Origin: Berberis thunbergii
Taxonomy: Eukaryota > Streptophyta > Magnoliopsida > Ranunculales > Berberidaceae
Length of the DNA: 64,000 bases
Reading direction: 5' to 3'
NCBI GenBank assembly: GCA_003290165.1
Contig: QNQO01000555.1
Location: forward strand, 1 to 64,000
Of this stretch, positions 1-12,100 are shown one piece after another. Both the position numbers and the translations under genes were made by a program. Below the pieces are notes generated by a model that saw only the letters and a list, made by a program, of their open reading frames with translations, did no database searches and was not told where the DNA came from. How positions within the stretch are numbered: position 1 is the stretch's first letter; the number at the start of each line of letters is the position of its first letter.

Positions 1-1180
1 TCAGCATTTCACCACCATGTCTCCTTATCATATACACCTTTTTATTGCCATCTCCTAACTTTTCCTTCTCACATCTTATTTTGTTTGCCAAATGTTTAAA
101 AAGATATGCACTACTAGTCCTATCATTTGGTTCTAGATTCTCCCAACCCTCTGAAACTGACTAGCCATCCAAAATATTCTTTCTAAATTTTTGGCATACA
201 TCTCCCTGTAAGGTCCACCACTTAATTCTCGGTCTAACACGTTTTTTAGCAATACGACCCTTACTCTTAAGACAAAAATCGAGGACTAACAACCTATGTT
301 GGTTTGTTAGATACTCCCCTGGTATAACCTTACACTTTTTACACCTACCTAAATCATGTCTTCTAACAAGAAAATAATTAATTTGACTTCTAATGGGCCC
401 ACTCGCAAAGGTCACCAAATGATCTTCTCTCTTATTATAAAATCTAGAATAGAAATCCCCATAGTATTTTGATCCCCAAAGCCTTGACCTCCATGTACCC
501 TCTCATACCCAACTCTATCCTTACCAACATGGTCATTCAAATTTCCGCTTGGGAAAATCATATTGGAAGAGGGAATCTCAATAACTAACTCCTCTAAAGA
601 GTCCCAAAAACTCTTCTTAGTCTCATCATCTAAACCAACTTGGGGTGTATACGCACTAATAACATGCACTATCTCTAGGTCTAAAGCTAATTTAATACTT
701 ATGATTCTATCCCCAAATCTCCTAACATTAACTACTGCATCCTTTAAAGCTTTATCTACCATTATTTTCATCCCGTTTCTAGTTCCATCTTTACCAGAAT
801 AAAAGAGTTTGAACCTTCTTTCTAAATCTTTAGCCATGTTCCCCTTCCATTTTGTCTCTTGGAGACAAATTATGTTTACCTTCCTCCTCCGCAGAGCATC
901 TATTAAATCTATTGACTTACCCGTCAAGGTTCCTATCAAGAGGCTAATTTAATAATTCTATCTCTAGTTCTAGCCTGGGCTAGCTTCTTTACCTGTCCCC
1001 TCCCCCCGTTTAGAATGGTGCGAGAACCATTGCCTATTTAACACTGCACATGGGCGCTGCTGCAGCGCACTTTGCTCATTTGTCATTACACCCGAGTGTA
1101 GGTGCAGCGTGTCGCTTATAGCGGGGTACATCCTATCTTTCTGCATTAATATTTTTGAACCAAATTTCATGAAAATGGAT
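1..1180 (-). mobile_element. Non-LTR retrotransposon (LINE) fragment, endonuclease part
   Basis: On the minus strand, pieces of a LINE ORF2 N-terminus can be read. The main piece (412-939, about 175 aa) has the endonuclease pattern NIICLQETKW followed by a VISAYTPQ strand, typical of the exonuclease-endonuclease-phosphatase fold that nicks target DNA. The usual GD-N-H motif reads GNLNDHVG, so the expected aspartate is replaced. A second piece (161-418) continues downstream in another frame with RRHDLGRCKKCKV, so at least one frameshift separates them. About 970-1170 looks like degraded upstream leader. The reverse transcriptase part would lie left of the window. The motif style resembles the RTE or L1-like LINEs often labelled craniofacial-development-protein-like in plant annotations; the clade is inference. 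It is inactive. Confidence 0.75.
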
Positions 1181-1874
1181 GTGACGAGGTTTTTTTACAG
1201 TTGGCTGTCACAAGCCTAACACCAACCCTCCTCATTTGTTGGGGCTTGGGACCGACCGTTGCCATGGGCGGAGTTGTTTTTTTTTTTTAATTATGAAAAG
1301 AAAAAGGCGAAATGTAAATTTACATTTTTTCGAGATATATTTTGAATTTTTTTTTCGTAAAATTCAAATTTTTTGCCAAAAACACAAAACTCAGTGACCA
1401 AATTTAATTTTTTCAAATGCTTTTTTGACTTTCGAAGTTTTTTTCGTAAATTTCGAGTTTTTTGTAGTTATAATTTCTTTTAATTATTTATTGATTTTTA
1501 AAACAACTCCATAATTTTCTAATTATATATTAATTTCATGTTTGATTCATTTATTGGTATTTAGACTTTATTTAATGTGTTTAATAAATATATTTTCTTA
1601 CATTTTTTTTTCACACATTTCATATAATATGGATATAGCTTATATATATTTCGAGTATTCTTGACAAACGATAGTTTTTTTTTTACAAATCAAAATAACT
1701 TAAAAAATCAAGAGACGAAATTATCTGGAAAACTGAAATCACCGTCCTTGCCCGTATCCATAACGCGGATTCCACAAAATCTCGCTTCAATAAATTGCAC
1801 GTCAAGCGCCGGCCCTGGTGGGATGTCTATGCGTCGATTCGGTTGGTATTGGCATTTTGTCAGACATATAGAGG
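1181..1874. other. AT-rich spacer upstream of MetAP2 exon 1
   Basis: Long A and T runs, with no coding pattern that I recognise. The right part (about 1740-1874) is less AT-rich and may be the former promoter or 5' leader of the MetAP2 remnant, but no core promoter element can be named with confidence. Confidence 0.4.
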
Positions 1875-2166
1875 ACCCTAAAACTCAAGAAGGAGAAAGG
1901 ATAATCTCAAATCCATCTCGACAAAGAAACCGTCCGAAACCTAAAACCTGTTCCAAACCCTGAAGATTTCACACTGCTGGGTGAGACTGCAAACGATGAT
2001 GCTAAGGTGGCCGAAAAGAGTGAAGCGGAAGCCACTGAACTCATGCAAACATTGAATCTGCATAACAAGAACAAGAACAGAGAAGCGGCGACGTCTTCAA
2101 ACGGGGCGAATGGGGTTGATGACAAGGAAGAAGAGAAGGAAGGGCAAGAACAAGATCAATCGCAAG
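1875..2166 (+). pseudogene. MAP2: MetAP2 exon 1 (acidic/basic N-terminus)
   Basis: The frame reads KPVPNPEDF, then LGETANDDAKVAEKSEAEAT, a low-complexity charged stretch rich in N, K and E, ending in DQSQ before a GTAACG donor at 2167. This matches the charged ribosome-association region of plant MetAP2. The frame is closed upstream by TAA in GGATAATC near 1900, with no ATG in between; only the internal ATG at 2043 or a GTG at 2007 is available. Confidence 0.7.
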
Positions 2167-4050
2167 GTAACGTAATTGCGCTTCTTCTTGATCAATTTTC
2201 TTGCTATTTTTCGATAGAGAAACTGTAACATTCTTGATAGTTGTATCCCGGGAGATGAACCTTCAAGAAACTGGTGAATCTGACTGTGTCACGCACGAAC
2301 CTTTCGTTATGTTTTTGGTGTTTAGCGTTAGGGATGAGGTATCGAGTAAAAGGGTGGAGATTTCGAAAATTTGATAGCGTTGGCAGTCTTGATGCCCAAA
2401 ATTCTTGTGCACCTGTCAATTGTTTTCGAGCTTTTCAGATTAATTGCTTTTAGAATCTTGATTGAAATGCGTTCTCTTCTCGAGTTTAGATTCAGTTTTC
2501 ATGACCAATCTTCTAACATTTACTTTAGACTCAAGACAGCAGTTCACTACCACATTCTTAGTTCATTTCTCTCTTTTCAGCAACCTCCACCCTCAGTATG
2601 AAGTAATTCAACTATATTTATATTAATTAGCGTTCTGAAACATTTTCGTTCTATTATGAACCTGTTGTTTGAAATATTTTCAGATGGTATGCCACCTTCA
2701 TTACTTCGACGAGATTACGTTTTACACGTGTTTGAAATCTTTTCAGATGGGTCTCAATAATTTATGCCACCTAAAAAGATTCATTACCCCTTTTTTTATA
2801 TAAAAAATTAACTATCTAAACAATAAAATAAAAGATTCACTCCGATCTTACCATGAAAAAAAATAAAAAAATTTCTAGAGTTGAATCAAACTTTAGATCA
2901 GAAGGATTTTTTATTTTTATTTTATAATTGTTTTCCACCTAAACAAGCACACTTTTCAATAATACTTTTTGGTTGAAGGCGGGTGGTGAACCACAATAGG
3001 GGCACAACACGAAGGTACTGGGCATTAATTTTCTTCCAAGCAAATTTGTTGGTTTCATATCTTCCAAGAAGTTATTAGAGGTGGCTCGGGTCCAAGAATA
3101 CTCATTGTTAAATTGTTCAACATTCCTTGATAACATAAGTTTTAACCTAGTTATTTTTTATATTCGTTACATGATGCAAATGTTTGAACCATCTATATGC
3201 TAAAGCAAGGTAGTTGAATCATAAATTAGTATGCAAGTCGGGAAAAAGGTCTTTTGAAAGGTATCGTAATGATATCGTTCAACGTAAGATTTTTTAAAGA
3301 CTTTCTAGAAAATATCAAAACAATACATAAATTTATTTACGTATTTCTATGCAAGAATAATCAACACCTGTAAGTTTTTCACAAAAGGACAAAATGGCCA
3401 ACTCCAGGAAAAAGTTTTTTTCATGGTGTTTAGAGTGTTCCTTTGAGGTGCCTTTGACTCTTTGAATATGTTTTGGTATACAACTGAATGTGTTAGTCAA
3501 ATAGCGTTGATTGATTTTTTGAGACGTGCAGCAATTAATAAAAGCCCAAATAAACAAATTAAAATTAGGTTTTTAAGTTTTAAATACTCATATGGGGCTG
3601 TAAATCAAATCGCACGATTCAAAATCAAATTGTGCGCAATTTGGAAATCGAATGGTATGATTGTTTGTTTTCGATTTTTTCAACCAATTTAATCGATTGC
3701 TACGAAATTTGATTTTGAATCATAAGGTTCAACTTGTTAATTGTAAGATTAGGACTACACTGTTTTATAATATGTCAGCATCATTTGCCCTGTTTGATTT
3801 GGGCTTTTTCCTGGATGAATTTTATTTCTATGTTAGTATATACGCCCTACATTGCATAGTTGGAGAAAATGAACGGTTTGATCGATCAGAAAAGCGTTCA
3901 GCGGCACAACCCACTCGAGCTGATCTAAATCGAAGCAGAAGAACCAACATCATCGAGCGAGATCAGAAGAGTCACTACAACAACTCACAACAGGAGACAT
4001 AGACGCTTGCATGCCTGACAGAGATCAACAAACTGATCGGGTTCTAGGGG
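2167..4050. other. Left part of the enlarged MetAP2 intron
   Basis: AT-rich with no identifiable gene. At 2575-2603 a pyrimidine tract and CAG precede a short reading QPPPSV and then a stop. It weakly resembles the Pro-rich linker expected in exon 2, but is too short to call. Three polypyrimidine-CAG sites (2580, 2684, 2746) lie close together. Confidence 0.4.
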
Positions 4051-4368
4051 GTCTCACTGACGAATGCAAACCTGACCCACATTATCCCTGAAAATGCCAA
4101 CAACACCTCCGCAATCATTGACAATAGAACTGACGTAAACAAATTTGATTCGATGAATAAACTTGATACCATTGCAAGGTCTGGAACCCAAAAGTTCATA
4201 GAAGTCTTGGTGGCTGGCGCTGATGTGAGCATGATTGGACAATCCGGTGTTGAAGTCTACTCAGTTTACCTCGTTACCGAAGAAATCACCAATCGAAGCA
4301 CCTTGAAGAATGCACGCTCAAGAATTCGATCAAGAAGCATTCTGAGTTCATCAACTACCTCATGGTAA
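4051..4368 (+). pseudogene. HSP90 fragment (N-terminal ATPase domain)
   Basis: HSP90 is an ATP-dependent cytosolic chaperone. One plus-strand frame reads SLTNANLTHIIPENANNTS, then KLDTIARSGTQKFIEVLVA, then [20 protein letters not shown]. These follow the GHKL ATPase core of HSP90 (family consensus: [46 protein letters not shown]). Several conserved residues are changed, including the IDSGIGM glycine box and the GFYSAYLV glycine. From 4317 another frame reads LKNSIKKHSEFINYL, the segment that in HSP90 lies roughly 60 residues further on, so the part between is deleted. No start or domain end is present. The fragment sits just upstream of a tandem array of Tat-like retrotransposon type, so capture by that element is possible but unproven. 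Confidence 0.75.
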
Positions 4369-4899
4369 TCGTACACGTGATGCAAACTATCAAAATTACA
4401 GGAGAACCATGAAAAGGAAGGATGTTGCAACGAACATCCCCTTTTATACCATTCAAGTTAAAAACGGATACAGTTAGTTCAGGCGAAACAACACCAAAGC
4501 ACACTTCAAACGACACAAAAGCCAATCTAAAAAGCAGATACAAGTACTCAAACAACAAGGGTGTGCATGAATCAACCCCCTACCATCATAAAGAATGACG
4601 TCAACAGTCAAGCTAAAATGACCAACACTACAAACCAAGAGGTTTGACGTTATGAACAAAGATAGGACTACTACTTAGATTAGAGAGTGTTAAGCACTTG
4701 AAACATGATTATCAATAAAATTCTAAGTTCAAAACCTGCATCTTACGTTCAAGTAAAGTCAAGGCGTCAAAGTCAGAACGACGCAAAACAGCTAGTACAA
4801 TCAGCATATCAAACTACGAGTAAATGGTTAGGACGTATAAATCAGACGTAAAACATAAAACTTCTGGTTTGATCAACCATGAAGCATATCTATAAAGCC

Positions 4900-5600
4900 T
4901 AGACATATAAGTCAAGACTTATTTGTAAAACCTTTTGACTGACCAGTATGTCGGACCACAAGGTAAAAGTTTCGACGTATAAGTCAAGACCAATTCGTAA
5001 AACCTTCTGACCGACTAGTATGTCAGACCACTAGGTAAAAGTCTGGACGTATAAGTTAAGACCAATTCATAAAACCTTCCGACCGATTAATATGTCGGAC
5101 CACGAGGTAAAAGTCTGAACGTATAAGTCAAAACTAATTTGTAAAACCTTCTGGCTGACCAATATGTCGGACCACAAAGTAAATCTACCAAAGTTGGGAC
5201 GTATAAGTCAACTTACTTGTAAAACCTTTTGGTCGACCAATATGTCGGACAATGAAGTAAATCTACCAAAGTTTGGGATGCATAAGTCAACTTACTCGTA
5301 AAATCTTCTAATCAACCAATATGTCAGACTATGAAGTAAATCTACCAAAGTTAGGACGCATAAGTCAACTTACTCGTAAAACTTTCTGGTTGACAAATAC
5401 AGTTGGGATGTATAAGTCAACTTACTCGTAAAACCTTTTGGACAACCAATATGTCAGACCACGAAGTAAATCTACCAAAGATGGGACGTATAAGTCGACT
5501 TACTCATAAAATTTTTTGGTTGACTAATACGTTAGACCATGAAGTAAATCTACCAAAGATTTGACACACAAGTAAGGACTTACTCATAAAGCTTCTTGGC
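4900..5600 (+). repeat. Tandem array, about 65-80 bp unit, about 9-10 copies
   Basis: The motif pair ATGTCGGACCAC and GACGTATAAGTCAA recurs with spacing of about 66, 78, 72, 76, 80 and 79 bp from about 4900 to 5600. Early units carry GGTAAAAGTC, later ones AGTAAATCTACCAAAG, so two unit subfamilies exist. Such arrays between pol and the 3' LTR are usual for the Tat branch of Ty3/Gypsy. Confidence 0.85.
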
Positions 5601-6275
5601 CCGATTGACATGTAGCAAGTACCAGTAACGAGATCAATGCACATTCATTGTGTACGATCAGATACCGTGATTGGTTAAAAAAAATAAAAAAATTATGACC
5701 ATGAAGGAATAACATGCAAGTCAGCAAGTAATAAATACAAGAAAGACACAGCACAAGAATGTCAACAAAGATATAAAGGGATTTACCAAGATATAACAAT
5801 ATATAACGGAGTAGTTTTTTTAAATATATATTTTAATACCCTCACAAAATTTTAATGTACTATAGTAAAAAAAGTAAATCATGTTCGTAACATTAAATTC
5901 AAAAACAAAAAACTTTAAAAAAACATCTTCCCCGAGTATGAGAGTGAGGTCGCAAGAGAGAGTGCGATCGACTCTTCGTCTTCTTCCCTTCTTATCTCAT
6001 TCTCTATCAACGGTGAGGTCTAGTTCTCTGGCGATTGGCGACGGTGAACTCTGGTCCTTATTTCCTATGAGTCTAGTGTTCTGGTTCGATCAATAATGAA
6101 ATTGGTGATTTTTTAAATGTATTAGAACAAAACGGAGTTATTGGAAGAAAAAAAAAACGTTATCTCAATAACGACCACATAATGTCGTTATATTGGAGTT
6201 GTGATACCATAACGTGATAGTGTCATAACGTAACAGCTCACCCACGTTAAGAGTTATATCGGAATTATATTGACA
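5601..6275. other. Retrotransposon spacer
   Basis: No gene recognised. It lies between the tandem array and the antisense ORF. A CT-rich stretch (5930-6090) gives an 71-aa open frame of biased composition, which I do not call. At 6155-6290 the word ATAACG and its complement CGTTAT recur several times, giving local self-complementarity. Confidence 0.4.
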
Positions 6276-8759
6276 TTATAACGTTGTTTTAACTACACAG
6301 GCAACGACATTAGCAGCAGGAGGGGACGAAACTCTCCATTTGACGACAAGAATAGATGATGGAGCAGGATCGGAAGGAGGAGATGATGGTTCATCAACTG
6401 GATTACTTGGTGGATCGGAAACACATTCCTCACCGTCATCATCCTCGAAAACTTGGTCAACTATACCACGATATTTAGACAAATCAAGACCATCCCCCTC
6501 CATGTAGTCAAGAAGGTCGATTCGTCCGACGACAACTCTCCTCCAATCCGCCACTTCCGCAATCTTTAGTTTGTTCTTAGTTGTAGCGAGCTCATTCTTA
6601 GCCGAAATAAGTTGCCCTTCAACGATGGTCAACACTGTGGAAATATCTGACTTAACATCATCAAACGCAATTGTTAACTCTCCATCCGCTCCTCAGCAAC
6701 CTTATAGCTACGGATTGCTCGATAACATAATGCATGGCCTCATCATGAGTCATGACCAACCTTCTCAACAGACAACTTCCTCTCCACCTTGTCCATCCGA
6801 TTACAGACTCTGTTCAACTCAGTTCTCGAGGACTCAAGCTTAGCAGCGACTTTATCCCATGCAGTCTCCACCTTTCTCAGAGAAGCCCGAGCAGTCCCAG
6901 TTGCCTTCTCATTCTTTGCATAACGAGCTTTCAACATATCCAACTGATGAAGAACATTAGAGAACACCAGTAACTGTGCTACCATCTTCTTCTCCAAAGC
7001 AGCCACCTGACCACGAACAACCTGATAAACTGACCCCATAACCCCAGCATAAGTAAGGTGATTCATCCCCTCCATTATCTACTTAAGGCCGTGATCGAGA
7101 TGACTGCTGGGCTCTCAAGCAAGCATTGGAGCCTTTTCCACCAACCTCCTATGCTACTTGTTGATTAAATTGCATGCACTATCTTGCACGTCAATCTCAG
7201 TAAATCAACTAAACTTTTCATCCGACTTAATGCATTTGTCTTTCTGGTTGGGATCATTTCAACTAATCCGTGAATGAAGAACTCCGGGATCGGGAAGCAC
7301 AAAAGCCTCATCCCCAGTAGCTGGAAGAACGGTTCGACTAGAGGTGATAATGGAAAAAACCACTCTTGCAGTTTCTTTGTGAAGCAGTAGCAACATAAGT
7401 GGGATAAGCAGCAGTGGCAACAACAACAACAGGAGTCAGACGGGCAAGCGGCGAAACGAGAAACTCCACTGCATCATCAACTCAAATGGGAGAAAAGGGA
7501 GGAAGAGCCTCATAACTCTAACCACGATCAACGACTTCTTGTTCGCACAACAGATTGAATTCGAAGTCGACTAGGGTCTTTGTTGTGTTTGGATCCTTAG
7601 ACCGCTCCACAACAAGTTGAAGGAACTTATTTTCAATAACTCGAGGATCATCATTAGACCACTTGACGAAGTCGGGACATACCATGAGTAGAAATGAGCT
7701 TGTTCTCACTCTCGTCCAATGGACTGGTCACCTTTTTTTGCTCATCTCCTGCGCTTGATTCATCTCCCCAACCTCCTCGAGAGATATGCGACCCTCTTTC
7801 CTACCCTCATGAGATAAAGTTGGACGAAGAGCATTCGAGTAGTACCACGAGTAGAACCAGAAAGCCATTTCTTCTTGTGAATATGGCCATGGCTTATTGC
7901 CAATTGCTTCGACGGACTAGCAGGCCTTGAAAGTTTCATTTTTCTAGTGGCCAGGCCACCAACACCAATGCTAACAGGAGCATCGAGATTCGTAACAACC
8001 ATGTCAGAGCTCACTTTTCCAAATCACTAACACCAACAAGATCAACTCGAGCAACAATCTTAGCAGGTCGAGATTCAGTAAGCAAAACCCGTTTCGCCTC
8101 GTTCATAGTGTACAAACCACAACGCTCCACAACCTCAGCAGCAAGGAACGACTCCACAGTAACCATAGGAAGCTTTGAGAAACAATCGTTGATCACCTGT
8201 TCCTCAATAGACAATTGCAAATCCTTCCATTTGTTGGGGACTCGAAACGATCATATAATCTATCGACCCCGCAAGTTAAAGTGGCCAAATTTAATATAAG
8301 TATAAAACCAAACCTCGATCAGGCCTGTAATCATCGTTAAGATTCCCAAAATAGGTGGGGGAGCAGAGAAAGCAAATATTCTTGGTCACTACAAGTCCAA
8401 CCACTGAATGCAAAACTTTAACTGTCAAGGGAATGCCGGTATCAACGGCTTTTGCACAAGTAGAAACCATCACCACCCATTTGGGCAGGAGCAATGCCCA
8501 AAAAATGTAAATAATCTTAAAATATCTCCGGGACTGGAAATCCAATGTTTTACTGGAATTTACACGGATAAAGCGCAATATAACCAGACCTTGGATGACA
8601 ATGACTATCGTTCTGCCTAGGCAAAACTATTTCAAAGTCAGATGACAAAGAGTACTCGGAATGAACACTCTCCAACGTTGCCTGCGAAGCCTTCTTGGGC
8701 GAGAAAAATGCCTCACAGTCGCTAAGCGCCTCACTATCTAGTATACTGGTGAAAGACAT
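6276..8759 (-). pseudogene. Antisense ORF of Tat-like retrotransposon (gypsy-type transposon domain and coiled coil)
   Basis: Minus-strand fragments in order: 8550-8759 starts MSFTSILDSEALSDCEAFFS; 8291-8578 contains RRYFKIIYIFWALLLPKW and GIPLTVKVLHSVVGL, resembling the plant 'putative gypsy type transposon' domain (PF04195 type; from memory, not searched); 8011-8220, 7760-8014 and 7518-7709 follow; 6743-7075 and 6276-6635 form a charged coiled coil (QVAALEKKMVAQ, ARASLRKVETAWDKVAAKLE) and an acidic tail. The frame is broken several times. Retand- and Grande-type Tat elements are known to carry an ORF of unknown function antisense to pol next to the 3' LTR, and this copy fits: plus-strand tandem repeats on one side, a plus-strand LTR end on the other. 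It could instead be a sense ORF of an opposite-strand element. Confidence 0.65.
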
Positions 8760-9130
8760 GGAAAAAGGAATTGAACAACGAAGAGAGCGAAGAAGAAAGA
8801 AAAAGTAAGCTCTGATCTTAAAGATAGCGTAAAGATAGAAACAAAGCCATCAGACCCTCTTTTATAAAGTCAAGCAACGAAGACACTACTAACAGGATGA
8901 CGTGCGAGATATGATGGCTGAACGAAATCTTAAAATGCGTGCGAAAACAAACGAACAGATGAAAGATCATAATATCAACCTCATCAAAAGCTGATAACAA
9001 CATTAAATGCATTATCAGAAGTCTAACCGTCGTTGAGTTAGTGGTCACGTCGGCATACTTACTAAGGGTGGAGTAGCTGATGATACATCAAATAAGACTA
9101 GCATCACGACCATTCACGTGGCAGAGATCT

Positions 9131-9138
9131 CTCATCAC
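9131..9138 (+). repeat. hAT target-site duplication, left
   Basis: CTCATCAC, identical to 12597-12604. Confidence 0.9.
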
Positions 9139-12100
9139 CAAGGATGCACGGACACAGACTCGGACACGGACACGGACTCGGACTCGGACACGGACACGAC
9201 ACGGCGACTCGACAATTTTCAAAAAAATAGGACTCGGCGACACGGTCAAACTTAATTTTTTAATATATATTTTTTGTAACTCATCAAATTCAAACATATC
9301 ATTAATATATTCAAATTCATTCATTCAAATTTACAAATGGATCATAAAGACATAAAGTCAAGCTCAACTGCTCAAGTAGTCAAGTCATAAAGCATAAAGG
9401 CATACAACAATATAATTTCATTAACTTGATAATGTAAATTGATAATTTTAAAAACTCACCAGTCACTAGCGAGGCCGCTAGATCTCTTCTTCTTCTTCAT
9501 TAACTAGCGGATCCATTGTCACATTTTCTGCATCCAACAGTCCAGCCTCTAGCTCAGGTTCATCAAGCGAAAGACTGGCAATCTCAAGCACTCCAGTAGC
9601 ATCCAAATCCAACGAATCAATAGCATCTCCTGTGACATCCCACATCCTTGTCTCACCTTCTTGGTACTCTTGTTTTCTTCTTGACAAAAGACGAAGGTTG
9701 GAATGCACATACACTAAATCTTCAGCTCGTTTTGGGGTCAACTTGTTCCTTTTTAATGAGTGGATGTCGTTATATGTGCTCTAATTCCTCTCACAACATG
9801 AGGAAGAACAAGGTTGGCCAAGTAACTTCAAAGCAATATTCAAGAGATTAGGTGCACTGGTACCATGAGCAACCCACCACACATCAGGGTCTAGGTATGC
9901 TCTATTCTGCATAGCATCACTTTCTGCAAACTCTCCACTAGCAGTAGAAAACCTTACATACTCTGTAGTAACCGCTCTTCTGTCTTCAATTAGAGGAAAG
10001 TATCTCTTGAAACATATAGTTCTCTCCTTTGTAATCTCAGGATCTTTGTGTGGCGCAATACGATTAGGATCCTCTTCCAACCAATTATCTGCTATAATAC
10101 CTATATTATATATTAATATTAGCAATGTCAATCACAAATTAATATATAAACATTATTAAGTAGAATAAAAAGTTAAAAACAATGTAATTATTTACCTTGG
10201 ATTCAAGGAATGTGCTAAGCAATGCAGTGGTGTGTTGTTTTTCTCCCATCGATCTACCAATATCTGATGCACCACTGAAAAAAAACTCTGACTCCTCCTC
10301 ACTATTATTTTATTTTTCTTCATGACGGTAAACAACTTGTTTCACTTTCTCAATCATCACATACCACATCTCATATACCAAGTGAAGACAACACTTATCT
10401 GTATCAGCCCTCCGCAACATTGAATAAATAGGCTCTGTGAAACGAAGCACATAATCCACTTTCCCCCACCACAAGTCATCCAATAATATTCCTTTCACAA
10501 TTCGTGCTTTGTCAACATCATCTTCCTTATAGGAATCCCACTTATCTCCAATCACCATACTTTGGATGCTACTTTTAATGTCTTTCAACCTCTTCAGCCT
10601 AATTATGCTTGAAGCAAAGCGCGTCTCAGCTATGGAAAGCAACTTCAATCTCGAATGCTCATTAAACATGTGCAACCTCATGGAATGGTTCATGATAAAG
10701 TTCTTGATCATCACCCCATTCCCAACAACATCAATAATCCAACTACATAAACTGTAGGCCTTTTCATTTGCAGGCGTGTTCTTTGGAGCGCATATACTCT
10801 TCAAGGCAAGGTTGAAAGTGTGGACTACCCAAGGTGTCCAAAAAACCTTAGGATACTCGCTCTCAACAAGTAAACCTGCAGCTTTACAAACTGGAGCATT
10901 GTCGGTTATAACTTGAACGACATTCCTTGGCCCAACCTCACGTATAACTTCCTTGATCAAATTAGCAATGAAGAACTTGTCTTTGTATTCCCCTTCACAG
11001 TTCACAACCTTTAAGAACATTGGACCACCCTCATTAATCACTATGAAATTAATGAGAGGCCTCCTTTGATAATCAGTCCACCCATCACAAACAATTGTTA
11101 CCCCTTTAGTAACCCATGTGAACTTTGTTGCCTCCAACAACCTCTCAACGTTGCTCCTTTCATTTTGAAGCAATGTCGTCCTCAATGCATTATACCCAGG
11201 AATCTTGTAACCACTAATAGACTTTGCTTTATTCGTTGCAAAGGTGAAAGCCTCCTGAAAATATGGATTCCTTGCAAGGTTGAATGGCAATGCAGCTGAG
11301 TAGAACGCCCTTGCAATCAAAGCATCCAACTCTTGTCGCTCACTCATATTGAACGCATGTGCAATAGGATTAGTGGCTCTCCTCTTCCTCTGTTCATTGT
11401 ATGGAAGTGGAACTGAATGGCCAACCCCCCCACTACTTGAACTCAGGTGAGGGTGACTACTTGATCCCACTGAAGGAGGTAAATGAACACTTCGTATCCT
11501 TGAACTTTCTACTTTCAATGCAGCTTCATCAATAAATTTTTGCACCTCTCTAAGTTGTATGGGGGAGATTTTGGCACAAATAGCTATCCCATGACCACTT
11601 ATCTTCAACAAGTGGTGCTTCAATCTAGTAAGAGAGCCTGTATATTCTTTCTGACAATAGTTACACTTCCATCTAAGGTTTCCCCCACCTTCACTTGGTT
11701 TTCCTAATCTTATCACATGCTTCCAAATATCATCTCCAGTTCCTTGGCCTGCTAAAACCAATTTTAATTTCTTATTATTTAGTTAATTAGTTTTCACTTT
11801 CCAGCAAATAGGTGCAAGTATTTCATGCATCATGCATACTTTCATATATATGAAGACTGAAGAGAAAGAAAAGAAAAAACACAGCAAAACAGGAATCACA
11901 GGAAGAAGAAAAAAAAAACAGGAAAACAAAACAAAAAATTTCAACAATGTATATTTGGATCCAAGAAAATTTTCAACTTGCAAAACAAAAAAAAACGAAT
12001 CGCAGGAAGGAATTGCAGGAAAAAAAATCGAATGAATCGATTGTTGAAATCGCTAAAATTTCAAAAAAAAACATACACTTGCAGAGATTCAGAGAATAGC

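Noticed and set aside
2575..2603. Possible MetAP2 exon 2 (QPPPSV)
   Set aside because: Too short, followed by a stop, and the basic stretch and downstream linker are missing.
9150..9205. Arg/Thr dipeptide-like open frame (TRTRTRT)
   Set aside because: It translates the hAT subterminal GGACACG/GGACTCG repeats and is not a gene.
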